Positions 11,481-20,680 of a DNA stretch of 64,000 nucleotides are shown piece after piece; the stretch's first letter is position 1, and each line of letters starts with the position of its first letter. Location of the stretch: positions 1 through 64,000 of the forward strand of contig JALMQS010000136.1 in the NCBI GenBank assembly GCA_024734495.1. The letters are read 5' to 3'. The DNA is from Forficula auricularia (lineage: Eukaryota > Arthropoda > Insecta > Dermaptera > Forficulidae). The notes beneath the pieces are model-generated. The model ran no database searches. It had not been told where the DNA came from and was given only the letters and a program-made list of their open reading frames with translations. Position numbers and translations under genes: made by a program.

Positions 11481-11639
11481 TTTTCAATAAGCTATATATG
11501 ATCTTGAACAGAGGTTGTACCTAACTCAGTTGAGTTGAGGAGTTTATTATTTTTTTTCCAAGTGATGTGATTACTTTTTTTAAAAAATGTTTTTAAAAAT
11601 TTGATTTTTTTGAAGTAATCAACAACAGTCCAATAGAAC

Positions 11640-12200
11640 AAGTCCCAAGCTTTAACTATCTGTAAGTTCAGATTTCTAGCAGAGGAAACCTTAAGGAAGA
11701 AGTAAAATTGCAAGTCAAGAAAGAAGCAAAAATTTCGGGCTAGCTATCCAATCTAGTTTGGAAAAATAAGTTTATGTCTGCCGAAAGTAAAATTAGGATA
11801 TATAAGACCTGTGTACGCCCGATAATAACTTATGGGGCTTAGTCCAGGGCAGACACAACCGTCACAAAGCAGCTTCTCCGGACAACTGAGATGAGAGTTG
11901 TAAGAGCCATCCATTCGAAGACCCTGCATGATAAAATCCCCAGCGAACACCCTAGGCAAATAAGCGGTCTTCAGGATATAGTCGATTGGGTTCACGTAAG
12001 AAGAAGATGCTCCGCTGCCCATGTAGACAGAATGCAAGACGACCGTCTTCCGAAAATATTGGCAAAAACCGCCCCGAGAGGCTCAGAAGCCGTGGAAGAC
12101 CGAAGAAAAAATGGAAACAGATTTATGACTCTGATGACTAAATATATGTTAAAGAAACAGGTGTTCGCATCTATATAGAAGAATAAGAAGAAGAAGAAGG
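11640..12200 (+). pseudogene. non-LTR retrotransposon 3' end (RT C-terminal region), AAG-repeat tail
   Basis: From 11770 a decayed frame reads ...ESKIRIYKTCVRPIITYGA..., then from 11891 MRVVRAIHSKTLHDKIPSEHPRQ...DWVHVRRR, the sequence that follows the reverse transcriptase palm in many arthropod LINEs. In-frame stops at about 11737 and 11840 show it is dead. It ends in an AAG microsatellite (12180-12199), a LINE-type tail. The 5' limit is not defined. The RT catalytic YADD box is missing, so this is a 5'-truncated or eroded copy. Confidence 0.75.
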
Positions 12201-12785
12201 TTTTTTGAGTTTTTACACATCTAGGAAGAGTGGGAGACTACGAAGTCCTAATTGTTATTTATCTAGAAGAGATTACCGGCAGACGAAGAAGTGATAAAAT
12301 TATTGGATAAAAATAGTTGGTAGGTTTCACATTAAGATATAAAAAAATAAAAATAATTTATTTTATGGGGTAGGAATAAAAAAATAGCAGATTTAAATTA
12401 TAGATATAGTTAAATATACTATATTAAAATTCTTATTAATCTTCACGTATATTGTACTAATAATTAAGTTTGTTATTTTGAAGAACACTGGTTATAAACA
12501 TATCACTCACTCTTTAGAATCAAGTCAATAATTCAGTTCCATATAATATTCTTAAATACTTATTATTAATTTTAGATTGCTAATTCTATCTATTATTTTA
12601 TAAAATTATTAGAGAAAATATGTATTTTTAAAGTTATTTTAATTGGAAAAATTAAGAAATTCTTATTCTTAATCCAAAATATATTGATAATTTATTATAT
12701 GATCGATGTCACCCTTTGAAATCGAATCCAAATACGCGGTATTTTAGTACTTTAGTTCAATCACCGAGGGGATAAATAATATTTT

Positions 12786-12826
12786 GTTAGAAAGGTTGTA
12801 TTTGCTAAATACAACCTTTCTAACAT
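12786..12826. repeat. perfect 18-bp-stem hairpin
   Basis: GTTAGAAAGGTTGTATTT, a 3-base GCT loop, then the exact complement. It is isolated and has no T-run of terminator type. It could be the core of a very small foldback. Confidence 0.7.
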
Positions 12827-13101
12827 AAATTCAAATTAAATTTCGGATTTTTACATTAAAATCAAACTCTACTAGTTTCGTCAAAACGAAATGATAATTA
12901 TTTTTCAGCTTTAAAAAAGAGTTAGTTGTCACGAATCAAAATAAATTTAGTAAATTATTTATGCATTTGTTTTTATTCACTAAACAGATTCGGTCACCAT
13001 TATGTGACTTTCTTCAGTAATAGTGCAGGAAAGATACATTTCTATAAGAAAGTCTAAAACAAAACATTCAAATAAAATTTATACGTACCATGACTTATAA
13101 T

Positions 13102-13770
13102 TAGAGACTGGATTTTTATGCAGTAAAATCTGTCAAAATATGCCATAAAATGCTGAAATATGAAAGTAACATGCAGAATACGTTGAAATATGCAAATATA
13201 TGCACTAAAAGATGGCAAAATAAATTTTTTATGCACTAAAAAATTAAAATTGAAGACAAAAAGACTATATATTTGAAGGAGTGCTATGAAAAAAATAAAA
13301 TGATAAAGTAAGCTGTAGAGACCAAGTGTCAAATATGCACTTTTATTTCATAAAAAAATGCACAAAATTCTCATTATAAGTATTTAATATATTAAAAATC
13401 TTTAAACTCAAAGAAATAATAGGTACTCTTGTATAAAAAAATCAACATAATAAATTTAATAATTTTCCAAAAAATGTGAGCGAAAAATATGGGGGTAGGA
13501 GGGTAGTTTTAACAGACACGATTGTATTATTGCTTTTATTGTTTATATTAACAAGCTTTTCTTTTAAAAAATCTCTATTTATTGTGAAATATGCAATATT
13601 TGATAAAAAAATCCTTCAAATATGCAATTTTATGCAATATTACTCAAATATGCAAAAATTTTCAGTATAAAATTTAACCCAGAGTATCCTAGATGCATGA
13701 TTCGGATAGATAATTGATCCCATGGGTCGTTTGTGGCGGCAAACAAAATTGCATAGGAATCCGGTCTCTA
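13102..13770. mobile_element. hAT MITE (R2), complete, with 8-bp TSD
   Basis: A 669-bp element with ends TAGAGACTGGATT and AATCCGGTCTCTA (TIR TAGAGACYGGATT) between perfect 8-bp duplications CTTATAAT (13094-13101, 13771-13778). A TAGNG start and 8-bp TSD are diagnostic of hAT. The interior is rich in the motif ATATGCAA/TATGCA on both strands. No transposase. A second copy at 50964-52408 carries a nested R1. Confidence 0.9.
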
Positions 13771-14712
13771 CTTATAATTAATTTTTACTTTTCAATATTT
13801 ATTTTAAAGTTATATTATTATTCAAGTATTTTAAGTTAAAATCATGTGGTGTGTATAACTCAAACAAGATTTTTTTTTACAAACCACTAAGTTAGTTTGT
13901 GGGCTTATTTAAAATGTGAATGAGCTCTCGGGACTCTCTTCTTTGGATATTTCCATTGGGGCTATCGCTTTGACAGCTCTTGGTATTTATTTAGTTACCC
14001 TCAGAGGCAAACAGGAAATCACTCTCGAAGCAGGAGACGCCTGGATACAAGAGTAAATGCCAGGATAGGAGGGCTGGGCGGAGAAAGGGGAGAGACAACT
14101 TGCAGCACCTAATGGACAATCTGCTTGGCCTGATTCCAGGACTGGCTCCAGGCCAGGCATATGCCGCGACATGGGGAAACCACCACAACACTGTAGACAA
14201 TCCTGCTACTATCAGCCTTCACGAAATTACTTGTTGTTTCTTCTTCAAGCTATTTGTCTATGCTCTCAAGCCCAGTTAGTTACTATTACATTTATAAAGC
14301 CAAAAAGTTCTCGTTTGAAAATATAACGTTAACATAGAGAATGATATTAAACAAGTTTTTTGATTTTGAAAATTTTACTATAATTGACTATGACAAAAAT
14401 AAAACAAAACGTTTTTTTCAACGAATCGTGTTTCATCCAACAAAGCCTGAAAAACACAGTAAATTACAAGGAAGACACGAGGGAATACAAAATTTTAATA
14501 GAAATGACAAAAAATAAACATTTATGCTTTTTTTATTAATTAATTCCGCGCACTAAAAAACGTAGACAATATTGTGGTCGTTGACCTTCACTTGACTGGT
14601 CATTAACATTAATTAGTTCATGTTAAATTTAAACCAGCTCGAGTACTGATTAATTTTTGATTTTTTAAATTTCATTCGGACTTCATTATAAAGAGATGTA
14701 AGTAATTGTATA

Positions 14713-14859
14713 TGTTTAATTATTTTATAAAATAAAGACTGGAAAATTATATCAACCAATATTTTCTATGTTTATTTACAACAACTCTTTTTTACAACAA
14801 TAATAATAATTCTAACAAAAACATAAACAAATATACATAAACAAATATACTCTACAACA
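14713..14859 (-). repeat. 3' LTR of the compact Gypsy element
   Basis: 147 bp, identical to 16257-16404 except for 6 versus 7 Ts in one run. On the minus strand it starts TGTTGTAGAG and ends TTAAACA. Confidence 0.92.
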
Positions 14860-14873
14860 TCTTCCTTTTTCTG
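14860..14873 (-). promoter_or_regulatory. polypurine tract
   Basis: On the minus strand CAGAAAAAGGAAGA abuts the 3' LTR, the position and composition expected for the plus-strand primer of reverse transcription. Confidence 0.8.
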
Positions 14874-14985
14874 AAAGAAACTATATTTTATATTAGTTTT
14901 TTGATATGAACAGAATTTCTTCTATAGCACCTTTTATCTTCCGTTTCAACAATATACGATCTGGGTTGTTTTAATTTTGTCCTAA

Positions 14986-16257
14986 TTATTGCAGGGAACG
15001 TTGATACTTCTGGCAAATTTTTTCATCAACAAATGGTTCATGAGATTTTGACATACTATCAATATTATCTATTCTTTTGATTAAATCTAATTCAAGACAA
15101 GACATTAGTCCTAAAATTGGAGTACATTTGCCTTTAACAACTAAAATTTTTATTAAATTAATTCGAGAGTCAGACTCAATCTGAGCTTCAATGTATCCAA
15201 CAGGATGAATTTCATATCCGCCAAAAGTTTCTAATTTAGCTGAATTTTTCTTAATATTATTCTTTAGACCATGTAATTTTATAAAATCATATGGTACAAT
15301 ATTAACTTGAGCTCCTGTATCCAATTTCATTTTTATATTTATTCCTTCTAATTTAATAGTTTTGTACCAAGTTCGTTTGTCTATAGAATTAATCACAAAT
15401 AATGTATCAACACTCACTGAAGACTCACTGGTCACTTCTTCAGCCAATTCATAGCAACCACTATTTTGCTTGTTTGACCTACATGCTACCGCAAAATGAT
15501 TCGGTTTTTTACATTTTAGGCAAATTAATCCCATAGTAGGACATTTAGATCGATGATGTTTTTTACATCGACCACAAGGCTTATTGTATAAGTTATTATT
15601 ATTATTTTCCTGAAATTTTAAAATTTCCCTTTCCTTTCCTGATTTATTAAAATGGCTTACTTGTTTATTTTGACGACTTATTTCTTCTACACTTAGATTA
15701 TTATGTAGTAATTTTAAATTTCTTTCAGTTAATTGCGCTGCTTTACAAATCGGTATAGTTTTTTCTAATGTAATATTATCTTCTCTCAAAAGACGCTCTT
15801 GGGTGTTTGTACAATTTAAACCTAAAATGATTTGAGTCCTTAATAGTTTATCCTCTTGATCGTTAAACTTACATGATCGAACTAATTGTTTTAATTTTTC
15901 AAAATATTCATCAAAAGGTTCTCCTTCCTTTTGTTTTCTCTTGAAAAATTTAAATATTTCCATCACTTCATTCAGTTTATGTTTGCAATGTTCTTCTAAA
16001 ATTTTTAGAATACTGGATACTGTTTCTGAAGAATCGCCAGATTCTAAATGTTCTTGGGGCTTCAACGAATGATACAGTCTTAGAGCCTCGGATCCTAATA
16101 GATTTTTCAATCTAGCCACTTGAATCTTTTGAGATTTCTTGTAGGTTTCAGTTGCGATAAAATAAATTAGTATTTCTTCCTTAAAATTTTCAAAATTTTC
16201 AGCAATATTGCCATTTATATTTAATGGTCCAGGTTTATTAAATTCCGACTGCGCCAT
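14986..16257 (-). CDS. Gypsy Gag-protease polyprotein (423 aa)
   Basis: An open frame of 423 codons. Residues about 20-200 are a Gag/retrotrans_gag-like helical region. Two zinc knuckles follow: an atypical C228-x2-C231-x3-H235-x3-C239 and a canonical CCHC, C246-x2-C249-x4-H254-x4-C259. The aspartic protease is at about 295-400, with the catalytic DTG at 313-315 (KLDTGAQVNIVP) and an ILG flap-type partner motif (PILGL). The frame ends soon after the protease. The +1 frame continues into the extreme C-terminus of Pol, marking the deletion junction. The ATG at 16257 uses the final A of the 5' LTR as its first base, so Gag starts within the primer-binding site. The ORF is intact and could make particles. 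RT must come from elsewhere. Confidence 0.92.
   Translation of the reverse strand: MAQSEFNKPGPLNINGNIAENFENFKEEILIYFIATETYKKSQKIQVARLKNLLGSEALRLYHSLKPQEHLESGDSSETVSSILKILEEHCKHKLNEVMEIFKFFKRKQKEGEPFDEYFEKLKQLVRSCKFNDQEDKLLRTQIILGLNCTNTQERLLREDNITLEKTIPICKAAQLTERNLKLLHNNLSVEEISRQNKQVSHFNKSGKEREILKFQENNNNNLYNKPCGRCKKHHRSKCPTMGLICLKCKKPNHFAVACRSNKQNSGCYELAEEVTSESSVSVDTLFVINSIDKRTWYKTIKLEGINIKMKLDTGAQVNIVPYDFIKLHGLKNNIKKNSAKLETFGGYEIHPVGYIEAQIESDSRINLIKILVVKGKCTPILGLMSCLELDLIKRIDNIDSMSKSHEPFVDEKICQKYQRSLQ
16244..16256 (-). promoter_or_regulatory. primer-binding site (tRNA primer)
   Basis: TGGCGCAGTCGG starts immediately after the LTR-terminal CA. TGG pairs with a tRNA 3' CCA. The tRNA species was not identified. 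The site overlaps the first Gag codons. Confidence 0.7.
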
Positions 16258-16404
16258 GTTTAATTATTTTATAAAATAAAGACTGGAAAATTATATCAAC
16301 CAATATTTTCTATGTTTATTTACAACAACTCTTTTTTTACAACAATAATAATAATTCTAACAAAAACATAAACAAATATACATAAACAAATATACTCTAC
16401 AACA
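16257..16404 (-). repeat. 5' LTR of the compact Gypsy element
   Basis: 148 bp, near-identical partner of 14713-14859. At this length it is short for Gypsy. Promoter and poly-A signals must lie here, but I cannot place them. Confidence 0.92.
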
Positions 16405-16440
16405 GTATAAACTCGCATGTTATCTCATTTTGAATTTGTA

Positions 16441-16563
16441 TGTATATATATATATATATATGTNNNNNNNNNNNNNNNNNNNNNNNNNNNNNNNNNNNNN
16501 NNNNNNNNNNNNNNNNNNNNNNNNNNNNNNNNNNNNNNNNNNNNNNNNNNNNNNNNNNNNNNN
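16441..16563. other. TA microsatellite and 100-base assembly gap
   Basis: A (TA)n run (16441-16463) leads into 100 Ns (16464-16563), a standard placeholder for a gap of unknown size. Sequence on the right resumes inside repeat R1, so the join between 16463 and 16564 is not proven. Confidence 0.95.
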
Positions 16564-16880
16564 TACATGTAAATTTGATTATGATATTCACACTAGTTTT
16601 TGAGCTAGCTCGTCCACAAAAATTTGGCAACGCACAGACTAACACCCTAACAGACTAACAGACATTTTGACAAAACAGTTATTATCTCGAAAAATATAAT
16701 TTTTTCGATGTTCATTTATTAGGGCTTTTTTGTAGACCCAAATGCCATAGATTCGCCCAATTTTTTCAATCAAAATAGTTTTAGCCGTTTTTGAGATATT
16801 TCGAAAAGAAGAAGCAAAAAAACCACTTTGTTCATGCACGATTACAATATTTGACCATACCCTGTATGGTAAAGTAAAAG
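16564..16880 (-). repeat. dispersed repeat R1, copy 2, inverted and truncated by the gap
   Basis: The reverse complement of 8285-8590, ending at CCCTGTATGGTAAAG near 16877. The other half would lie in or beyond the gap. Confidence 0.85.
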
Positions 16881-16929
16881 GAAAAACTGATTAGATTTTG
16901 GGCTTTTTAGCTTCAGGACTTCCAATATA

Positions 16930-17130
16930 ACTTACAATTTAAATTTATATAGAGAGCTATCGTACGGTTGCAGCTGATGTCCTGCCATTTTCCAGTCACG
17001 TTCGCACAAAGTGGATCTCTGTGTCAAGTTCCGACTTTCTAGTTCAAACTGTTTCCTGTCAAAAAATTGCCGAATCACTAAAGTTTACAGACGGCCTACC
17101 TAGTCTTGAATTTTTTTCACTTTTTTCCCA
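16930..17130 (+). repeat. dispersed repeat R10 copy
   Basis: Carries 'gagctatcgtacggttgcagctgatg' in two pieces and 'cctacctagtcttgaa', comparable to 6225-6490 and 42290-42545. Function unknown. Confidence 0.45.
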
Positions 17131-17728
17131 ATTTTTGAAATAATGACAGAGAGAAAAAAATATTGAATTGTATACTTCTTACATATTTTCTATGAGGTTC
17201 TTTATTTGATATTTGCAGAATTTTTTACCGAATCACTGGGGCAATTTCTTTTTTGTTGTACGTTGAAATAAAATTCCATTTAAAAGAATGAATATTTCCA
17301 AGGATTTTGTTGTATCATTCCCAGAAATGACTAGTGAATGCCCAGAGGGTTGCTCCAGGTCGGGGTTGCCTAGCGCTCTATCGATTGAACTTTCTCCGAG
17401 CAGTGACCTCCGAACGAACCACTCATTCATCACCAACACTTTTTCTCTTCTCTAATTCATTAATCAATTGCTCAAAGTAATATTCAAGGCGAGTGAAAGA
17501 AAATAACGATTACATAATATACATTAATATTATTAATGGTTGAATCTTTTAGAAAAAAACTCAAGACAGTGCGAATAAAGAGTACTTCAATATTAGACAA
17601 ATTCATAGAGGTGAAGTCAGCCATTTTAGCGATAATATTTTATAACCAGCTGAGAAGCCCGCCTTTGGCAGTCATCTTGCTGGCCGGGGGTCTACGCCCC
17701 TAAACTCTATAATAGGCTTTAAAATAAT

Positions 17729-17996
17729 CAATTGGATGTTGATGAAAGCAGTCCACGGTGGTTGTAAAAAAGATAAGACTATAGAGGTTTTATTATTTTA
17801 CATTTATTTGTTAAACCGACGTTTCGGAGATTTATTCTCTCCTTCTTCAGGGTAACAAAAAGTCAATGAAAGTAGTTCAAATCATAATTACTTCCTGTCT
17901 CCTTTTTCGGTTTAACAAATAAATGTAAAATAATAAAACCTCTGTAGTCTTATTTTTTTACAACCACCGTGGACTGCTTTCATCAACATCCAATTG
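17729..17996. mobile_element. Penelope-like palindromic element with hammerhead motif
   Basis: Inverted arms of about 90 bp run from CAATTGGATGTTGATGAAAG (17729) to its complement ending 17996. The asymmetric centre (17818-17907) holds a hammerhead-like motif on the minus strand. The sequence next to it (TTTAACAAATAAATG) recurs in the tandem array at 63 kb. Head-to-head terminal repeats plus a hammerhead motif are hallmarks of Penelope-like elements, but no protein remains here. Confidence 0.7.
17808..17858 (-). ncRNA. hammerhead-like ribozyme motif H1
   Basis: Minus strand, in order: helix I 5' strand UUGUUACC; CUGAAGA (17850-17844); one extra A; helix II GGAGA/UCUCC with a 7-nt loop; GAA; helix III reduced to self-complementary ACGU; then C (a GUC cleavage triplet); helix I 3' strand GGU-UU-AACAA. 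Helix I pairs 8 bp with a 2-nt bulge. All core bases of the hammerhead consensus are present. The extra base after A9 is the only departure. Such an extra nucleotide is known in a natural viroid hammerhead. A two-bp helix III implies it would work as a dimer, as reported for Penelope hammerheads. Confidence 0.75.
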
Positions 17997-18178
17997 CATA
18001 TTTATACCAGTCCGTCTCCTAAAGAAAAACTCTATCATTTAAAATAATAATTTAAATGTTCTAATTTTAATAAATTTTATTTGTCATGAACTATTAGTGA
18101 GGTTTAAAATTAAAAAATCACGACGGCGTCATTGTGCAAGCAGATTAAAATAAATAAGTAGGTATAGGTAGATAGATA

Positions 18179-19116
18179 GCAGTGGCGTGCGATCCATGGG
18201 TGCTGTGGATGAGGCACACCCCTAAAATTTCAAACATTTAGAGTATTTTCATAAATATCGACGATCTTAAATTTTCAAATTATTATCCGTTATTTCAAAT
18301 ATTTCAATAAAAAACATTTTTTGTTTTGAAAAGTATGTATATTGGTTTTCGAAATGTAATAAAATTGTTGCATAGTTTCAAGGGGTAATTAAAATGAATG
18401 ATTTTCCGAAAAGGGTCCCGATAGAAGGTTTGAAGTCCCTGCCTGGTAAGTATATCTTATATTTCAGTTCAAGCATGTCAAAGACAAGTCCAGACGAGTT
18501 TTAGTCGAATAAAAATTGTTTTCGCTGAGGAACTTTTAAAATAGAAATAATACAAAAAAGGAATAAATAAAGATTCTTTGGACTAATCCATTTCTAAGAA
18601 CTCTCAATATATAAGATCGGAAATAACTAAGAGTGCCATAGACAAGTCATAGCTTGTTCGAATCCGGCTCGAGGCAAGCGGCTAAAAATCTGATCCCCAC
18701 ATAGAAGTCATAATTAAATAATAGTATCGTAAATTGGCTGATGGCTAGAAGGGCCGAAAAGCCAAAAAAAAGTCATAGCTTGCGTATTGCAATAGAATTA
18801 GGAGAATTTAACATTTTCTTATAGGACAGGCTGATTCATTGTGCAAGATATGGTCGATTTCCATCTCAGAGACAGTGGAGTTTAAGTGACAAGATTTAAT
18901 TTCTGACTCCTTACCCTCACTCACGCAAAGCAGTATCCATTTGGGGCAAAGGTCCCAAAATATTAAAACAAATTTAATGTTAAACTTGAAAAATAACGAA
19001 AATGATGCCGTATTCGATGAAATTTACAAAAAAGCGAAGATTAAAATAAAATTTCAAAAAATGAAGAGTACTTTTTTGGACAGCATCCCCTGGTTGAAAA
19101 GTCGCCAACAGTCACG
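18179..19116. mobile_element. hAT element (R8), longest copy
   Basis: The left end CAGTGGCGTGCGATCC (18180) and the right end ...CGCCAACAGTCAC(G) match the ends of 25461-25837. GATAGATA flanks both sides (18171-18178, 19117-19124), although it is microsatellite-like. Compared with the short copy it has about 430 extra bases (18600-19030) that hold a SINE and a possible remnant of the parent element. No transposase motif was recognised. Confidence 0.7.
18657..18769 (+). mobile_element. tRNA-derived SINE, second copy
   Basis: 113 bp starting TTCGAATCCGGCTCGAGGC and ending GGCCGAAAAGCC plus an A run, flanked by a perfect 13-bp TSD AAGTCATAGCTTG (18644-18656, 18770-18782). Same family as 1279-1428, truncated 12 bp further at its 5' end, exactly at the B-box. 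It sits in the hAT copy 18179-19116. Confidence 0.88.
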
Positions 19117-19253
19117 GATAGATAAATATTCCAATAATTGGACATTACTTAATAGAATATACCATTGTTGTGTCAATATTTTTAAGAGATATTTAAGCAA
19201 ATTAAATATATATATATTTATTTTTATTTTGCTTTTGGTGGAATTATTAAAAT

Positions 19254-19407
19254 TAAAAAAAAATCGGTTGTCTGTAAGAGTCGGTTTACTGACGATAGTT
19301 GAACGTGACAACGTCATAAGAAAATACCATTCCATCAGTATTTTCTTATGACGTTGTCACGTTCAACTATCGTCAGTAAACCGACTTTACAGACAACCGA
19401 TTTTTTT
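19254..19407. repeat. near-perfect 70-bp-arm hairpin (foldback MITE)
   Basis: The arms (19262-19328 and 19338-19400, plus A/T-run ends) are reverse complements except for one indel (TAAGAGTCGG versus TAAAGTCGG). The spacer is about 10 bp. The motif GACGTTGTCACGT recurs singly at 20381-20393. RNA read through it would form long dsRNA. The TIR begins TCGGTTGTCTGTAA and no clear TSD is visible. Confidence 0.85.
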
Positions 19408-19558
19408 CATAAAATTCTTCGTTCAGAAAATCATTTTAAATTTACAAAATACTTGAATAAAATTTATTGTTTAAATTTCTACTCGACTGCTAAAATTTAA
19501 TTTTTGATTAACAGGAATAGCAGGGAATTGGACAAAAATTAGTAACGGGGTGTTTATT

Positions 19559-19608
19559 GAATGGGCCAGACGTTTCGTCGATGATTCGACTTCCTCAGTG
19601 GCTCATTC
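19559..19608 (-). ncRNA. hammerhead-like ribozyme motif H2
   Basis: Minus strand: helix I 5' GAAUGAGCCA; CUGAGGA; one extra A; helix II GUCGA/UCGAC with a 4-nt loop; GAA; ACGU; C (GUC triplet); helix I 3' UGGCCCAUUC. Helix I gives 4 bp, one A/C mismatch, then 5 bp. This is the best-paired example in the window and all hammerhead core bases are present. Confidence 0.8.
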
Positions 19609-19837
19609 TATCACTCTTTGTCAAAAGACAATTCCACTAACTGACGACGAAACATCCGTTAATCTTTTTTATTTAAACTATAATACATTTAATTTTTTGA
19701 TTTGTTCAAGTCTGAAAAAGTTCAAGATTCTCGAGCAATTGAGGCAAAAGCCAACAATGTATTATATAGTTTAAATAAAATAGATTAAAGGATGTTTCTG
19801 TTGCGTAGTGGAATTGTCTTTTGACAAAGAGTGATTA

Positions 19838-19890
19838 GAATGAGCCGCACTGAGTAGTAGTCGGAGACCGACGAAACGTCTGGCCCATTC
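19838..19890 (+). ncRNA. degenerate hammerhead-like motif H3
   Basis: The mirror-arm partner of H2. The GUCGG/CCGAC helix II, GAAACGUC and helix I 3' strand survive, but the CUGANGA box is altered to CUGAGUAGUA, so activity is unlikely. Confidence 0.6.
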
Positions 19891-20494
19891 AATCAAAGCT
19901 TCTGTTTTTAATTTTTGTCCAATTCCTGCTATTCCTGTTTAAATTAATGCTTATTATAGATACGAGTGGATTTACCGTTTAATTTTTGATTTTATTATTT
20001 TATAATAATAAATTTTGTATTGACATTATTTCTTTCAGCAAGTAAACTGAATAAAAGTTGTTGTTCAATTAGTTACTTAATTATTTTTGCAAATTTAATT
20101 GTAATTTGTTGTAAAAAAGTAATAATTTTGAATAATTTATTGTAAGAATAAACTGTGATTAAATTATTGTTCATAAATCTTAAATTTAAAATTTAAAATT
20201 TGGAAACATCATTAAAATTTTTGTAACTGTAGCTTTTAAAAAGCCCGCCTCAATCTTTGTCGCTCGTTCCGCGCTCTCGCTTGCACTTCAAGCCTTAAAT
20301 GGAACGCCTCAGAGCGAAGGTAACGCCGCATGAGTCATGTTTTTTCGTGCTTGCAGCCGGCTCCATCGAATTATAAGACGTTGTCACGTCAAAAAATCTG
20401 TATAATTTATAAATAAATTCTAAAATATTTTTTTCATTTTTCGTGTGAATCTTGATTTCATATAGAGAGATGGAGGAAAAATAGAACCTTTTTT

Positions 20495-20680
20495 AAGACT
20501 AGGTAATCTCTCTGGAAAAATTGGTGATTTGGCAATTTTCGTCCATGAGCTATAGCTAATTAGCTGAAACCAAACTTGCAATAAAGTTATAGCTAATTAA
20601 TACCAACTTTTGCCTCAAATTTGAACTTATTAGCTACGACCGTTCACGAGTTTGTCTTTCGAAGATTTAATTTTTATTTA
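20495..20680 (-). repeat. dispersed repeat R10-like, inverted
   Basis: Contains 'gacaaactcgtgaacggtcg' in reverse sense and the 'ttagctaata' blocks found in the other R10 copies. The match is partial. Confidence 0.35.

Larger units (their letters stand above)
14713..16404 (-). mobile_element. compact Gypsy (Ty3-type) LTR element lacking RT-RNase H-integrase core
   Basis: A complete insertion: 147/148-bp LTRs (TG...CA), a primer-binding-like TGGCGCAGTCGG directly after the 5' LTR, gag-protease, a purine tract before the 3' LTR, and a perfect 5-bp TSD GTATA (14708-14712, 16405-16409). Between the LTRs are only about 1.4 kb. After the protease the sequence passes straight to a stretch encoding the last residues of a Gypsy polyprotein (PRSYIVE followed by a basic RRN-containing tail, about 14895-14975). 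RT, RNase H and most of integrase have been lost in one internal deletion. The LTRs differ by one T in a homopolymer, so the insertion is young and the deleted form itself probably moved, using enzymes supplied by a full-length relative. Confidence 0.93.
19510..19939. mobile_element. Penelope-like palindromic element with two hammerhead motifs
   Basis: The arms start AACAGGAATAGCAGG at 19510 and end with the complement at 19939. Arm homology extends about 180 bp inward, including a shared 'gaattgtcttttgacaaagagtgat' (read in two halves). The left arm carries H2 (minus) and the right arm H3 (plus). The centre (19660-19790) has no recognisable domain. Confidence 0.7.

Noticed and set aside
12840..13020. 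Another hammerhead near 'gtttcgtcaaaacgaaat'
   Set aside because: GAAAC is preceded by an AT-rich hairpin but no CUGANGA box at proper distance.
13054..13332. 92-codon minus-strand frame
   Set aside because: It lies mostly within the non-coding hAT MITE and is AT-rich and motif-free.
14986..16257. Endogenous retrovirus with envelope
   Set aside because: Only Gag and protease plus the extreme end of Pol are present; no envelope frame, so a Gypsy retrotransposon is the correct call.
16397..16658. Open frames across the N gap
   Set aside because: They run through 100 unknown bases and repeat R1; the sequence is not known.
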